DNA of 64,000 nt from Bacteroidales bacterium. GTDB lineage: Bacteria; Bacteroidota; Bacteroidia; Bacteroidales; Marinilabiliaceae. Both the position numbers and the translations under genes were made by a program. Where the stretch lies: NCBI GenBank assembly GCA_024401395.1, contig JAKSLD010000019.1, positions 16,137-80,136 on the forward strand, in the 5' to 3' direction. Position 1 is the stretch's first letter, and each line of letters starts with the position of its first letter. The notes under the pieces are model-generated. The model made no database searches. It saw only the letters and a program-made list of their open reading frames with translations, and was not told where the DNA came from. Positions 1-8,966 of the stretch are shown in pieces.

Positions 1-44
1 TACGATAAATGTCGATAAAAGTTGTAATTAATATCAGAAGGCCC

Positions 45-73
45 TTGCTGTTGCTGCTTTTTAGTTATCTTTG
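45..73 (+). promoter_or_regulatory. Bacteroidetes-type promoter for the response regulator gene
   Basis: The -7 element TATCTTTG (66-73) matches TAnnTTTG. A TTG at 45-47 lies 18 bases upstream in the -33 position. The ATG of the response regulator is about 34 bases downstream. Matched by eye only. Confidence 0.55.
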
Positions 74-106
74 TAGACATATAGAACATATAAGAGTCAG
101 AGGATA

Positions 107-739
107 ATGGATATATGGTTGGTTGACGATCATCAGTTGTTCAGAACGGGATTCAGGACACTCCTTCAGCGTATTGAGGGAGTGAGGGTAACGTTTGAGG
201 CATCAGATGGAGAGGAATTCTTGAAGAAGCTGGAAGAGGTGGAAAAGCAGCCTGATATTGTTTTTATGGATATATCCATGCCGAAGATGAACGGGTTGCT
301 TGCTACTGAAGCTGCGCTGTCATTGGTGCCCGATGTCAATATAATAATATTGTCAATGTTTGGAGAGCGAGAGTATTACTCCAAGCTTGTGGACAAAGGT
401 ATAAAGGGGTTTCTGCTGAAGTCGTGCGATTTCTCCGAAGTAGAGAAGGCGATAAAAGCAATTTCAGTAGGGGATATGTATTTTTCGGAAGAGTTGCTGG
501 CGCAGATAAGTGTACAAAATAATACTACACCTTCGGTAGACGAGATGCTTAGTGAGCGAGAATTAGACGTATTGGCATTGATATGTTCAGGAGAGAGTAA
601 TCAAGAGATAGCAGACCATCTATACATATCCAAGAGAACCGTAGAGAAGCACAGGGCGAACCTGATGGTAAAGACCGGTTGTGGAAATACGGCATCGCTC
701 GTTGTGTATGCAGTGAAAGAGGGACTGTATCCGATATAG
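107..739 (+). CDS. NarL/FixJ-family response regulator
   Basis: This is a two-component response regulator of 210 residues that should control transcription when phosphorylated by a histidine kinase. The receiver domain (about 1-120) has the acidic pair D7/D8, the likely phospho-acceptor D55 in the FMDISMP context, S83 at the switch Ser/Thr position and K105 in LLKS. A LuxR-type helix-turn-helix occupies about residues 148-195 (LSERELDVL, then NQEIADHLYISKRTVEKH). Length and domain order are normal for the family. No sensor kinase gene is adjacent, so the partner is either outside the window or an orphan kinase elsewhere. A promoter lies directly upstream and mazG starts 43 bases downstream on the same strand, so the two may be cotranscribed. 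The regulated genes cannot be deduced. Confidence 0.93.
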   Translation: MDIWLVDDHQLFRTGFRTLLQRIEGVRVTFEASDGEEFLKKLEEVEKQPDIVFMDISMPKMNGLLATEAALSLVPDVNIIILSMFGEREYYSKLVDKGIKGFLLKSCDFSEVEKAIKAISVGDMYFSEELLAQISVQNNTTPSVDEMLSERELDVLALICSGESNQEIADHLYISKRTVEKHRANLMVKTGCGNTASLVVYAVKEGLYPI

Positions 740-782
740 GTATTCAGAGAGTAGGGTTTAATGTTTATGCTTTAGAGTTTAT

Positions 783-1568
783 ATGGCAGATTTTATTACA
801 TCATATAATAGATTTGCAGATGTGCTAGACCGTTTGCGTGTTGAATGTCCGTGGGATAAGAAGCAGACATGGGAGACACTGCGTACGATGACGATAGAAG
901 AGACATACGAGTTGGCCGATGCCATCTCGAAGTCGGATGTCCAGAATGTAAAGAAAGAACTAGGCGATGTTTTTCTGCATATAGCATTCTATGCAAAGAT
1001 AGCTACCGAAAAAGAGCTGTTTACCTTTGCAGATGTATTAGACTCACTGACAGAGAAACTGATATACCGTCATCCACACATATTCGGTAACGCGGTGGCA
1101 GAAGATGCAGAAGCTGTGACCAAGAATTGGGAGAAGTTGAAGCTCAAGGAGAAAGACGGGAACAAGAGTGTATTGGCAGGCGTACCAGATGCGTTGCCAG
1201 CATTGATAAAAGCATATCGAATACAAGGTAAGGCACAAGGCGTAGGATTCGACTGGGAGACGGCAGACCTGGTATGGGACAAGGTGAAAGAAGAGATGGA
1301 CGAGTTGAAGGCAGAAGTGGAAGCCAATGATGCAGACAAGATGGAAGCAGAGATGGGAGACCTGCTGTTTGCTGTTGTGAATCTAGCCAGGAAACTACAT
1401 ATCAATCCAGAGAATGCGTTAGAGAGGACCAACAAGAAGTTTATCGGGAGGTTTACCTATTTGGAAGACAATACACTGAAAAAAGGCAAAGACCTGAAAG
1501 ACATGACATTGGCAGAGATGGACGAGTTGTGGGATGAAGCCAAACGTTTAGAAAGACTAAAAAAATAG
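783..1568 (+). CDS. mazG: Nucleoside triphosphate pyrophosphohydrolase MazG
   Basis: MazG hydrolyses nucleoside triphosphates to monophosphates and pyrophosphate, cleaning the nucleotide pool and affecting ppGpp. At 261 residues it has the normal two-domain length. The N-terminal copy shows ECPWDKKQTWETL followed by EETYELADAI and ELGDVFLHIAF. The C-terminal copy shows EEMDELKAEV and EMGDLLFAVVN. These are the metal-binding EExxE and ExxD motifs of the all-alpha NTP pyrophosphatase fold. It probably acts as a cytosolic dimer. It follows the response regulator on the same strand, and the next gene, nusB, has its own promoter. Confidence 0.95.
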   Translation: MADFITSYNRFADVLDRLRVECPWDKKQTWETLRTMTIEETYELADAISKSDVQNVKKELGDVFLHIAFYAKIATEKELFTFADVLDSLTEKLIYRHPHIFGNAVAEDAEAVTKNWEKLKLKEKDGNKSVLAGVPDALPALIKAYRIQGKAQGVGFDWETADLVWDKVKEEMDELKAEVEANDADKMEAEMGDLLFAVVNLARKLHINPENALERTNKKFIGRFTYLEDNTLKKGKDLKDMTLAEMDELWDEAKRLERLKK

Positions 1569-1586
1569 TAACTAAATATAAAACGC

Positions 1587-1617
1587 TTTGCTTTATCACT
1601 TTTTGTGATTAGCTTTG
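1587..1617 (+). promoter_or_regulatory. Promoter for nusB operon
   Basis: TTTG at 1587-1590, a 19-base spacer and TAGCTTTG at 1610-1617 match the Bacteroidetes primary sigma consensus exactly. The nusB ATG lies about 40 bases downstream. This is one of the clearest promoters in the window. Confidence 0.7.
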
Positions 1618-1657
1618 CAACTCCTAAAACAATAAATAACAAAAGTTCTTATACAAG

Positions 1658-2593
1658 ATGTTAAGCAGACGACTACTTCGAGTTAAAGTAATGCAGATGG
1701 TTTACGCTCATCATATACAGAGCGACACTGATTACAAAATAGTCCTCAGCGAATTGCAACATAGTGTAGCAAAGGCACACGAGTTGTATATGTACCTTCT
1801 CCTTCTACCTAGTGCATTGCGCCGAATGGCAGTTAAGAAAATTGAGATTGGACGCCAGAAGATACGTCCGACGAAGGAGGAATTGAATCCTAACACAAAG
1901 TTTGTACGCAACAGAGCCATATTAGAGCTTGAGAAGAATGAGACATTGAATGCCTATGTTGAGTCGACAGGTATTTCGTGGTTCAATGATGAAGAATTTC
2001 TGCGTACGCTATTCAACAAGCTTCTTGCATCAGAATTGTATAAAGAGTATATGAACTCTGAGGAAGACTCATTGGAGAATGACCGCAGATTTGTATTCAG
2101 ATACTTGACACATGAGCTTCCTACATACGATTTGATATATGATCATTTCGAGTCGGAGTCGATCTACTGGAACGATGAGGTTCAGTTTGAGATGAGTCTG
2201 GCAGGAAAGACAGTCAAGATGATAGAAGAAGACAATGGTCAGACACTTGAGATACTTGGTGTTTACAAAGACGATGAGGACAAAGAGTTCACAGAGAACC
2301 TGCTCCGCAAGTCGATGAGCGGTTATGACGAGGCATTCGGTCTTATCAAGAAGTATTCGCTCAAGTGGGATCCAGAGCGTGTGTCATTGATGGATACCAT
2401 ACTTATAGATATGGCCATAGCAGAGATGACATCCATGAGAGAGCTTCAGGTAAAGGTGACGCTCAATGAGTATCTTGAGATAAGCAAGTATTACTCATCA
2501 GACAAGAGTCATATTTACATCAACGGCTTGCTGGAAAAGATAGTACGCCAACTCTTTGAGGAGAAGCGTATATTGCCAGCGCAGTTGCAGTAA
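1658..2593 (+). CDS. nusB: Transcription antitermination factor NusB (long Bacteroidetes form)
   Basis: NusB binds boxA RNA together with NusE (S10) and supports rRNA antitermination. The protein is 311 residues, about twice the proteobacterial length, as is usual in Bacteroidetes. The extra N-terminal half is helical, and the conserved NusB core lies in the last third (MDTILIDMAIAEM, then KVTLNEYLEISKYYS and FINGLL-like YINGLLEKIV). The opening MLSRRLLRVKVMQMVYAH is typical of the family. It heads a run nusB, DUF1573 lipoprotein, yajC, ybbR that is conserved in Bacteroidales, and it has its own promoter. Confidence 0.95.
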   Translation: MLSRRLLRVKVMQMVYAHHIQSDTDYKIVLSELQHSVAKAHELYMYLLLLPSALRRMAVKKIEIGRQKIRPTKEELNPNTKFVRNRAILELEKNETLNAYVESTGISWFNDEEFLRTLFNKLLASELYKEYMNSEEDSLENDRRFVFRYLTHELPTYDLIYDHFESESIYWNDEVQFEMSLAGKTVKMIEEDNGQTLEILGVYKDDEDKEFTENLLRKSMSGYDEAFGLIKKYSLKWDPERVSLMDTILIDMAIAEMTSMRELQVKVTLNEYLEISKYYSSDKSHIYINGLLEKIVRQLFEEKRILPAQLQ

Positions 2594-2603
2594 AAAGATA
2601 CGA

Positions 2604-3014
2604 ATGAGAGTCGGTCTACTCCTTTTCTATGTCCTTGCTGCTATAGGAATGCTTAGCGGTTGCTCGCAGTTTTTTAATAAAACGAGCGATACAAGTGCAG
2701 TTGAAGAGACAGGAAAAGGACTAGCATTAGACAAGACAATACTAGACTTCGGTACGATAGAGATGGGAGAGATGCTGTCGCGTCGTATCAAGTTGAAGAA
2801 CGAATCGGGCAGGGGGGTAGTCATACGAGATGTGAAAGCGAGTTGTGACTGCATTCAGCCCAATATCAGTTCCTCAGAAGTAGAAGCAGGGAAGACGGTG
2901 ACCGTAGAAGTATTGCTTGACAGCCGAGGGGTAATAGGAACACAATACCACAAGGTAACAATTGATACAGAGATCGGGACATACGAATTCGCTGTAACAG
3001 CAGAGATAAGATAA
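2604..3014 (+). CDS. DUF1573-domain lipoprotein
   Basis: This is a small exported lipoprotein of 136 residues. The start at 2604 is chosen over the in-frame upstream ATG at 2556 because it gives a proper signal peptide with a lipobox (LSGC, Cys at residue 20) and avoids overlapping nusB. The mature part carries an immunoglobulin-like DUF1573 fold: FGTIEMGE, then IRDVKASCDCIQP with paired cysteines, then YHKVTIDTEIG. DUF1573 proteins are common in Bacteroidetes, but their function is unknown. Its place between nusB and yajC is conserved in the order, which suggests cotranscription rather than a shared mechanism. Confidence 0.85.
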   Translation: MRVGLLLFYVLAAIGMLSGCSQFFNKTSDTSAVEETGKGLALDKTILDFGTIEMGEMLSRRIKLKNESGRGVVIRDVKASCDCIQPNISSSEVEAGKTVTVEVLLDSRGVIGTQYHKVTIDTEIGTYEFAVTAEIR

Positions 3015-3044
3015 AACAGATAACCAATAAAACATTCACATAAT

Positions 3045-3359
3045 ATGTTTACTACACTTTTACAGGCTGTACAAGAGCCAGGACAAGGTAATATGCTTAT
3101 GAGCTTTTTGCCTTTCATTATAGTTATTGCAATAATGTACTTCCTGATGATTCGTCCACAGCAGCAGCGTCAGAAGAAGCTCAATGAGTTCCGTGATTCG
3201 TTGAAGAAAGGCGATCAGGTTATGACAACTGGTGGTATTTACGGTAAGATTTCAGAAGTGAAGGAAGACGTTATCGTAGTTGAGGTAGCAGAAGGTGTCA
3301 AGATGAGATTTGACAAGTCTGCCATTCTTTCTGCTACAGACAAGAATCTTCAGCAATAA
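3045..3359 (+). CDS. yajC: Preprotein translocase accessory subunit YajC
   Basis: YajC is a small inner-membrane partner of SecDF in the Sec translocase. The 104-residue protein has one membrane segment (about residues 18-38, FLPFIIVIAIMYFLMIRP). The hallmark RPQQQRQKK and the cytoplasmic motif KGDQVMTTGGIYGKI follow. Length and motif order are standard. It lies 30 bases after the DUF1573 gene and 22 before ybbR. Confidence 0.95.
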   Translation: MFTTLLQAVQEPGQGNMLMSFLPFIIVIAIMYFLMIRPQQQRQKKLNEFRDSLKKGDQVMTTGGIYGKISEVKEDVIVVEVAEGVKMRFDKSAILSATDKNLQQ

Positions 3360-3381
3360 AGATTAAAAGGATAGTCCCGAT

Positions 3382-4371
3382 ATGCCGATAGTGCAGAAAA
3401 TATTGGGAATATTGCGCGGACGCAATTTCCGCCTGTATATAAGTTTCGTCGTAGTTGCCTCGCTGTTTTGGCTGATAGAGCAACTACGACGTGACTATAC
3501 TACGGCTATAATGATACCTATAGAGGCACATACCTCGCCAGACAACTATATATTAGACCAAGAAAAGGCGAAAGAGCTGAATCTGAAAGCAGTCATTTCG
3601 TCGGATGGCTTTACCTTGTTAAAGTACTATCTATTCGACTTGTCGTCCCAAAAAGTGAGAGCGGACGTGAGCAGGCTATCAAGAGTTCAGACAAAAGAAG
3701 GAGTATTTGCGGTAATAACACCAACCCAGTTCTATTCAGAGATATCAGGGAATATGCCCGACCATATAGAATTGAAGGGATTGCTTCAAGACACAGTATA
3801 TGTACCATTGCTCAAGGCCAGAAAGAGATACCTGCCGATTGTGGCGAGGGTAAACTACGGTATAGAGCAACAGCATATACTATCAGACAAGATTACTATT
3901 TCTCCATCATACGTTTGGGTAAACGGAACAAACAATATATTAGACACGATGCAAGCCGTTTACACAAAGAACACAGACTTTTTTATGCTACATGATACAT
4001 TGACGCTGTCGCTTGATTTTGACCTCCCGAAGGGAGTAGAGACCAATGTGAGCAAGGTTGATGTGACATTCTGCGTAGAACCATACACAGAAAAGACAAT
4101 AGAGGTACCTATCACGGCTTTAAATGTGCCAGACGGGTATATATTCAGGGCGTTCCCACATACGGCGAGAGTGACATTTACGGTGGGGATGAGTTCATTT
4201 GAGAAAGTCGGAGAGAATAACATAGACATAGTTGCAGATTTGTCATCTGTTGATATACACACCAATAATCAACAAAAGGTGAAGTTGCATTTAGCAACTA
4301 CACCTGAGAATATTACGAATGTAACCTATACCCCTATCTTTGTAGAGTTCCTTCTTGAGAAGGAAAAGTAA
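3382..4371 (+). CDS. YbbR-like domain membrane protein
   Basis: The 329-residue protein has a short cytoplasmic start, one membrane segment (about residues 17-33) and a large extracytoplasmic part with YbbR-like repeats. The repeats are visible in the C-terminal third (EPYTEKTIEVPITALNVP, then VTFTVGMSSFEKV). In Firmicutes, YbbR (CdaR) regulates the diadenylate cyclase CdaA. In Bacteroidetes the related protein lies after yajC and its role is not established. The coaE gene often found next in Bacteroidales is absent: the next gene is on the opposite strand 21 bases away. Confidence 0.85.
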   Translation: MPIVQKILGILRGRNFRLYISFVVVASLFWLIEQLRRDYTTAIMIPIEAHTSPDNYILDQEKAKELNLKAVISSDGFTLLKYYLFDLSSQKVRADVSRLSRVQTKEGVFAVITPTQFYSEISGNMPDHIELKGLLQDTVYVPLLKARKRYLPIVARVNYGIEQQHILSDKITISPSYVWVNGTNNILDTMQAVYTKNTDFFMLHDTLTLSLDFDLPKGVETNVSKVDVTFCVEPYTEKTIEVPITALNVPDGYIFRAFPHTARVTFTVGMSSFEKVGENNIDIVADLSSVDIHTNNQQKVKLHLATTPENITNVTYTPIFVEFLLEKEK

Positions 4372-4392
4372 AAGAGATTTTCTGTTTTATTG

Positions 4393-5421
4393 TCAGAATC
4401 TAGGGTAAACGTATTTGTCTGTATTAGAAGTGAAATGCAGACCGAATACAGAATTATTATCTATTGGCCTAGTCTTTTCAGCTATCAGAGAATAGTCATC
4501 AGCATTTATGGCATAATACTCGTATGCGTTGTCTTTTTTGATGATTATTGTCCAATCCAGAATATTGCCATAGATAGTCATAGATTCCTTTATAGGGTCG
4601 AAAGAAGGGATATCGACAAGAGAAATGCTATAATCAGAATTAAGCACATACACCTTATGCTGTGAATCACAGAGAAGTCCGAGAATTCTTCGAGAACGGA
4701 ATTCGGTGATGAAAACATTAGATATCTCAATATCCAGAGGAATATCGATACTACGGACATAAGGTCGGCCAACTACCTGTTTCAGGTGAAAGAGCTTATT
4801 TTCAGAATCGAGGACGAGATACCCCTCGTCGTATTCCTTTCGTGTCGATGGGTTGCCCGACAATTGTTTTGCAGGGAAAGAGAAACCCTTGTCGAGCATT
4901 ACCTTAGTAAATTTTGCACTTTTTTCGGCTTCGATGCTGTTAGACTCCATATCAATAAACTCTATGCCATCGTCTGTTGTACGGAACACATCGGAAGGCA
5001 TTACGAGATCCACCCTTTTAGATTGAGATTCCAAAAGAGGGTACAATTTTACCGTATTTGCGTTAATGAGATTAGGATTACTATAGAAAGTGAAATTGGT
5101 ATTATTCACCTCGTGAGGAGTGAAAGCTCTTCCGCAAATAGAATCAGGGAAACGGTTATCCGTTATGAGTTGGCGTATGTAGAAGAACGGCAACAAAGAA
5201 TCAGCCTCCTCGCGAGAAAAGACGACATTATTGTCATCGCACCAGTAAGAACCATTAGTATCTCCGCGCGTTATATTCAAGAAACCCTTATGGACGCTAC
5301 TATAGAGAGTCAGCAAAGGAGTATCATTCTTCGCACTAAAGAAAGCATAGCACCAAGGAGCAATCCATATAAGGAGGAAGAGGCATATAAAGTAGAAAAA
5401 TATCTTGCTGAATTGTTTCAT
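4393..5421 (-). CDS. DUF4857-like membrane-anchored protein
   Basis: This is the last gene of the seven-gene minus-strand operon. The 342-residue protein has an N-terminal membrane segment (about residues 8-30) and a long periplasmic part that looks like a beta-rich, propeller-like domain (repeated short stretches such as YLVLDSENKLFHLKQV and CDSQHKVYVLNSD). The resemblance to DUF4857, found beside ABC transporters in Bacteroides, is from memory and not tested. It starts 17 bases after the permease gene, so it is probably a partner of the ABC transporter. No enzymatic motif was recognised. Confidence 0.75.
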   Translation of the reverse strand: MKQFSKIFFYFICLFLLIWIAPWCYAFFSAKNDTPLLTLYSSVHKGFLNITRGDTNGSYWCDDNNVVFSREEADSLLPFFYIRQLITDNRFPDSICGRAFTPHEVNNTNFTFYSNPNLINANTVKLYPLLESQSKRVDLVMPSDVFRTTDDGIEFIDMESNSIEAEKSAKFTKVMLDKGFSFPAKQLSGNPSTRKEYDEGYLVLDSENKLFHLKQVVGRPYVRSIDIPLDIEISNVFITEFRSRRILGLLCDSQHKVYVLNSDYSISLVDIPSFDPIKESMTIYGNILDWTIIIKKDNAYEYYAINADDYSLIAEKTRPIDNNSVFGLHFTSNTDKYVYPRF

Positions 5422-5438
5422 AGTATCAGATGTCTAGT

Positions 5439-6104
5439 TTAGAACTGTTTACCCTTTTTGAAATGAGAAACTGAAATCCAAGAGAGCGAACCCAGAAGGA
5501 ACGTGAAAACAGTCAGATATGGCAAGAATCCATTATAAGCCTCAGGGTAAGGAGAGATAAAATAGATTCGGATAAGCATCATAGATATAGCGATAAATAA
5601 GATGCGATATAGCCAAGAAGGTTCCAGAACGACCCAGGAAGTCAGCAGATAAGCAGCGATGCCAGCCAAGAACCAAGGCAAAGCTGTGAGTATGATATGC
5701 CAATACAACTCATGGGCAAATACCTGTTGCAGTCCGAAGAACAGAATGAGCAAGTTGACAAAGAAGCAAGATATGACAGCTAAGAGTCCGAACTTGAGCA
5801 TTGAGAAAATCATCTTAGAATGAGAGCAAGGCAAGTGGAGCGTCAGTTTGAGACACTTGTGATACATTTCTGGTGCGAACTGAACTATAGCCAACAATAT
5901 ACCAGCTATCAGAGGGACAAACTGCATAGTAGACTCGATGAAGACAGAGTCCTTGATGATACCCACCTCCCACAGATGGGCGGCACCTTTGAGTTCGACG
6001 ACACGGAAGATGCGCAAAACGGCATATCCTGCAAAACCATTAGAGGATAAAAACAACAACAGTAAAAACCAGCGTGTTTTGATCCATTCCTTATAATAAA
6101 TCAT
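5439..6104 (-). CDS. ABC transporter permease (ABC-2 type-like)
   Basis: The 221-residue integral membrane protein has about six hydrophobic segments (roughly residues 12-30, 58-76, 96-120, 132-156, 165-182 and 190-208). It lacks the periplasmic-binding-protein interaction loop of importers. It starts 9 bases after its ATPase gene ends, so the two almost certainly form one transporter. ABC-2-like permeases of this size usually export or extract lipids, polysaccharides or metal-related substrates, but nothing in the sequence fixes the substrate. Confidence 0.8.
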   Translation of the reverse strand: MIYYKEWIKTRWFLLLLFLSSNGFAGYAVLRIFRVVELKGAAHLWEVGIIKDSVFIESTMQFVPLIAGILLAIVQFAPEMYHKCLKLTLHLPCSHSKMIFSMLKFGLLAVISCFFVNLLILFFGLQQVFAHELYWHIILTALPWFLAGIAAYLLTSWVVLEPSWLYRILFIAISMMLIRIYFISPYPEAYNGFLPYLTVFTFLLGSLSWISVSHFKKGKQF

Positions 6105-6113
6105 ACTTTACAA

Positions 6114-7010
6114 TCAATATTTACCAGTCAGACCGATGAAAGCGTCCTCGAGGTTGAGGTTCTCGCATATAAGATTATTGACAGGGACACCTGCCGAACG
6201 GAGTTCGTTTTCCACTTCATCAGGCTTGAGGAAAGAGTGAACCTCGAAAGTCTGGCGGAGAACATTAGGGCGATACATACCATTGATAGAAGAAGGGCAA
6301 GAATAGCCATCCGGCACACGGCAAGTATACCTATGGAAAGTATTCAGCAACTGATCGACAGGTTGTTGGGTAAGAATACCTCCATAATCCATGATTATAC
6401 AATCATCGATAAGACGTTCCATATCCTGAATGATATGAGAAGTGAGGAAAACCGTTTTGTTTTCCGACTTAGCGTAATCGCGCAGATACTCCACGAAAAG
6501 GCGGCGATATCCAGGGTCGAGACCAAGGGAGAAGTCGTCCAAGATAAGAAGCTCGGGGTCCTGAGCCAGGATAAGACCCAATGCGACCTGACTACGCTGA
6601 CCACAAGACATACGAGATATTTTCTGACCAGGAGCCACTTTGAGCATATTCATCAATTCGTAGTAAGCATCGCGTTTCCACTGGCCAGGGTAGAAAGAGG
6701 CGTAGAACTTCTCGATTTCCTTGATGGTCATGAACTGATACTGTACGTGGCCCTCGATGAGCAGACCAATACGTCGGCGCATTTCGTGGGGCATAGAGAG
6801 AGTATCATGCCCGAACATAAAGCATTGCCCAGCTTTAGGCTGGAGGTAGCCGCTCAAAATATTGATAGTCGTAGTCTTTCCTGCGCCGTTTTTACCGAGC
6901 AATCCCAGAATACGTCCTTTAGGGACACTGAAACTGAGGTTTTCGTAGATAAGACGCTTCCCATAGTAGTGAGTAAGATTACGACACTCGATAATCTTTT
7001 CTTCGTCCAT
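6114..7010 (-). CDS. ABC transporter ATP-binding protein
   Basis: This 298-residue ATPase should drive the neighbouring permease. Walker A is GKNGAGKT (39-46). The signature motif is degenerate (MSCGQR, about 134-139, instead of LSGGQ). Walker B is LLILDD (154-159), with Asp at 159 where the catalytic Glu normally stands, followed by FSLGLDPG. The switch His is present in TSHI. A C-terminal domain of about 80 residues follows the ATPase core, as in many export-type ATPases. The gene starts 5 bases after the upstream lipoprotein gene ends. Confidence 0.9.
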   Translation of the reverse strand: MDEEKIIECRNLTHYYGKRLIYENLSFSVPKGRILGLLGKNGAGKTTTINILSGYLQPKAGQCFMFGHDTLSMPHEMRRRIGLLIEGHVQYQFMTIKEIEKFYASFYPGQWKRDAYYELMNMLKVAPGQKISRMSCGQRSQVALGLILAQDPELLILDDFSLGLDPGYRRLFVEYLRDYAKSENKTVFLTSHIIQDMERLIDDCIIMDYGGILTQQPVDQLLNTFHRYTCRVPDGYSCPSSINGMYRPNVLRQTFEVHSFLKPDEVENELRSAGVPVNNLICENLNLEDAFIGLTGKY

Positions 7011-7015
7011 AATAG

Positions 7016-7588
7016 TTACTGTTCTACGATTTCGTAGCTGATAGCATTAATGTGATAGAAGGATAGGTATGGTTTTCCTTCTGTAATCTGACGTGTTTCG
7101 ATGCGTTTGCGGTAATCGGCGATACGACCAGCGGTAGTATTAGCCGTTTCTCCGCGAGCGCTTTTCTCTGTATCGCAAGTAGCGGTATTCTCCTCTGAAA
7201 GTTCCTTTTCTGTCAGTTGGTTCTCCCAGCTTTGGAGGTAAGCTTCATCTATACGGTCCTCGACGAGAGTACCAGTTACGCGAACAACGCTCTTTATGCA
7301 TTTTGTATCGAAGGCACCTAGTTTGCAAGCCTCTACGCGGATGGTCTTGGTATTGTCGGTACCCATGAGGAAGATCTTGCGAGCACCATGTTTGCAGGTG
7401 TGAGTACATACGCCTTCGATGGTAACCTCTTTGTCGGTGAGGGATTCAGCGTTAGCGAGGAGGTCGTCGATTTCCAAAGCGGAAGAGACGGCAGAAGCAG
7501 ATGACGTTTTACTAGAAGAGTTGTTACATGCTGTTGTGAACCCTATGCAAATAACGAGAACTAGTAGTAATTGGAAGTAGTTTTTCAT
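7016..7588 (-). CDS. Cys/His-rich lipoprotein, OB-fold-like
   Basis: This 190-residue lipoprotein has its lipobox at FTTAC (Cys21). After a Ser-rich linker comes a small beta-rich, OB-like domain (LTDKEVTIEGVC, then RVTGTLVED). It contains a striking C61-T-H63-T-C65-K-H67-G motif and further cysteines at 88, 97 and 138. The cluster suggests binding of a metal or haem, or a redox site, in the periplasm. The gene sits between the beta-barrel gene (1 base apart) and the ABC ATPase (5 bases), and probably couples outer-membrane and inner-membrane components. The family was not recognised with certainty. Confidence 0.75.
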   Translation of the reverse strand: MKNYFQLLLVLVICIGFTTACNNSSSKTSSASAVSSALEIDDLLANAESLTDKEVTIEGVCTHTCKHGARKIFLMGTDNTKTIRVEACKLGAFDTKCIKSVVRVTGTLVEDRIDEAYLQSWENQLTEKELSEENTATCDTEKSARGETANTTAGRIADYRKRIETRQITEGKPYLSFYHINAISYEIVEQ

Positions 7589-7589
7589 G

Positions 7590-8966
7590 TTATAGTCTGT
7601 ATTTGACGTTAAAGTTAATTGTTTTTTTCTTATCTATTGATAAATTCTCAACATTTACATCAACGCTAGTATAAATATTTCCCTTGGTTCGCAGATTGAA
7701 ATTGTAATCTAGGTGAATGCCCAATTCCAAACGATTAGAAATGAGGTACTCCCATTCCTTCTCCAAAAGTTGGGCGTTGCGGTTATATTTCTGTTCTAGT
7801 GACTCATCCTTCAGTGTGAGCATATCACCATAGCGGCGCTCCTTAGCCAATGAACCTCTGGCGTTCATCTTAAACGGAGAGCGGTATTCAATATAGCCAT
7901 ACCATTTATGTCCTTTCAGTCTTTGCTGATATTCTTGTGGGTAGACGAAATGGGTCTGAGTCTTCAGGAAGAATTCATACGATGCTGCTCCAAAAATCTG
8001 AACCATAGAAGATTCGCTAGAAGATATAGAGAGAATATCGTTGAGGGCGATATTCAATTCTTCAGAATTATGTCGCTTTACCTCACTAAAATACTTGAAT
8101 ACTTCCATATCGCCATCAGATACCTTTTTGCCTACAGGGACATAGCTATCAACAGATTTGAAAGAAATCAAAGGTTTTCCGCCAATTATGTGCTTTATAT
8201 CCAAATTCAGCGCGACCAAGTATCCCTCTTCACGTCCAATTTTTATGTTATCGACATGAGTGTCGATGTCGGAAGAAGAATGCATATATTTCAATCTTGC
8301 CGTTATTTTTTTAAATTCGTACCCAATAGCAGCGCCATTATCAATAGTACGGTAATATAAAGCATGGTGCTTATTCCCGAATGCCTCTGTCGGACCAAAG
8401 AATAGTCCTTCGCAAGTAGTGATAGGTATTACAATGTCGGGACCAAATCTTCTAAGTGTCACCTCTTCTCGGTAAAGAGAAAAAATATAATCGACAGACA
8501 AACCATGCCAAGTTAGATTAGGTGTCAGTTCGATGCTGTTAACCACATTCTTGTTTCTTATATCGCGTTGTTTGGCCATAGAGCCAAGCATAATATTACC
8601 GGAAACAGAAGCTGACAACTCGTCTTTGATAGGGTATGAGAGAAGGGCATTGACATTGTATTGTTCCCTGCGGACATCGCCACGTATAGTATCGGCATAA
8701 TAGAATGCGTAGGAACCTGGGGAGTACAACATAGAGTAGCCCATCTCCTGCTCATTAGATAGAGAGTAAGAGAACATACCTCTGCAAGAAGCGTTGCGAA
8801 TGTTTCCTTCTCCATTTGCCCATGCAGAATACATCTGAGAGTGAGCTGCGTCTGTCAGAGCAGAACGTCCATTTTGGAGTGTAACATCCACACCCACATT
8901 CTGAGCGAATGTGAGTGATGGAATTACAATCAGTATTGATAATATATTGAGAGCGATTCCTCTCAT
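7590..8966 (-). CDS. Outer-membrane beta-barrel protein (DUF6850-like)
   Basis: The 458-residue protein has a signal peptide (about 1-21, ending TFAQ). The rest consists of alternating amphipathic strands rich in Tyr and Ser and ends in NFNVKYRL, typical of an outer-membrane barrel. It resembles the Bacteroidetes DUF6850 group, which I associate with DUF4876 lipoproteins. It is packed directly against the DUF4876 gene with no gap. It could be a pore or scaffold for the receptor upstream. No plug domain or enzymatic motif is visible. Confidence 0.75.
   Translation of the reverse strand: MRGIALNILSILIVIPSLTFAQNVGVDVTLQNGRSALTDAAHSQMYSAWANGEGNIRNASCRGMFSYSLSNEQEMGYSMLYSPGSYAFYYADTIRGDVRREQYNVNALLSYPIKDELSASVSGNIMLGSMAKQRDIRNKNVVNSIELTPNLTWHGLSVDYIFSLYREEVTLRRFGPDIVIPITTCEGLFFGPTEAFGNKHHALYYRTIDNGAAIGYEFKKITARLKYMHSSSDIDTHVDNIKIGREEGYLVALNLDIKHIIGGKPLISFKSVDSYVPVGKKVSDGDMEVFKYFSEVKRHNSEELNIALNDILSISSSESSMVQIFGAASYEFFLKTQTHFVYPQEYQQRLKGHKWYGYIEYRSPFKMNARGSLAKERRYGDMLTLKDESLEQKYNRNAQLLEKEWEYLISNRLELGIHLDYNFNLRTKGNIYTSVDVNVENLSIDKKKTINFNVKYRL

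Noticed and set aside
4786..5442. Plus-strand 218-residue open frame
   Set aside because: Antisense to the DUF4857-like gene, with no domain or plausible start.
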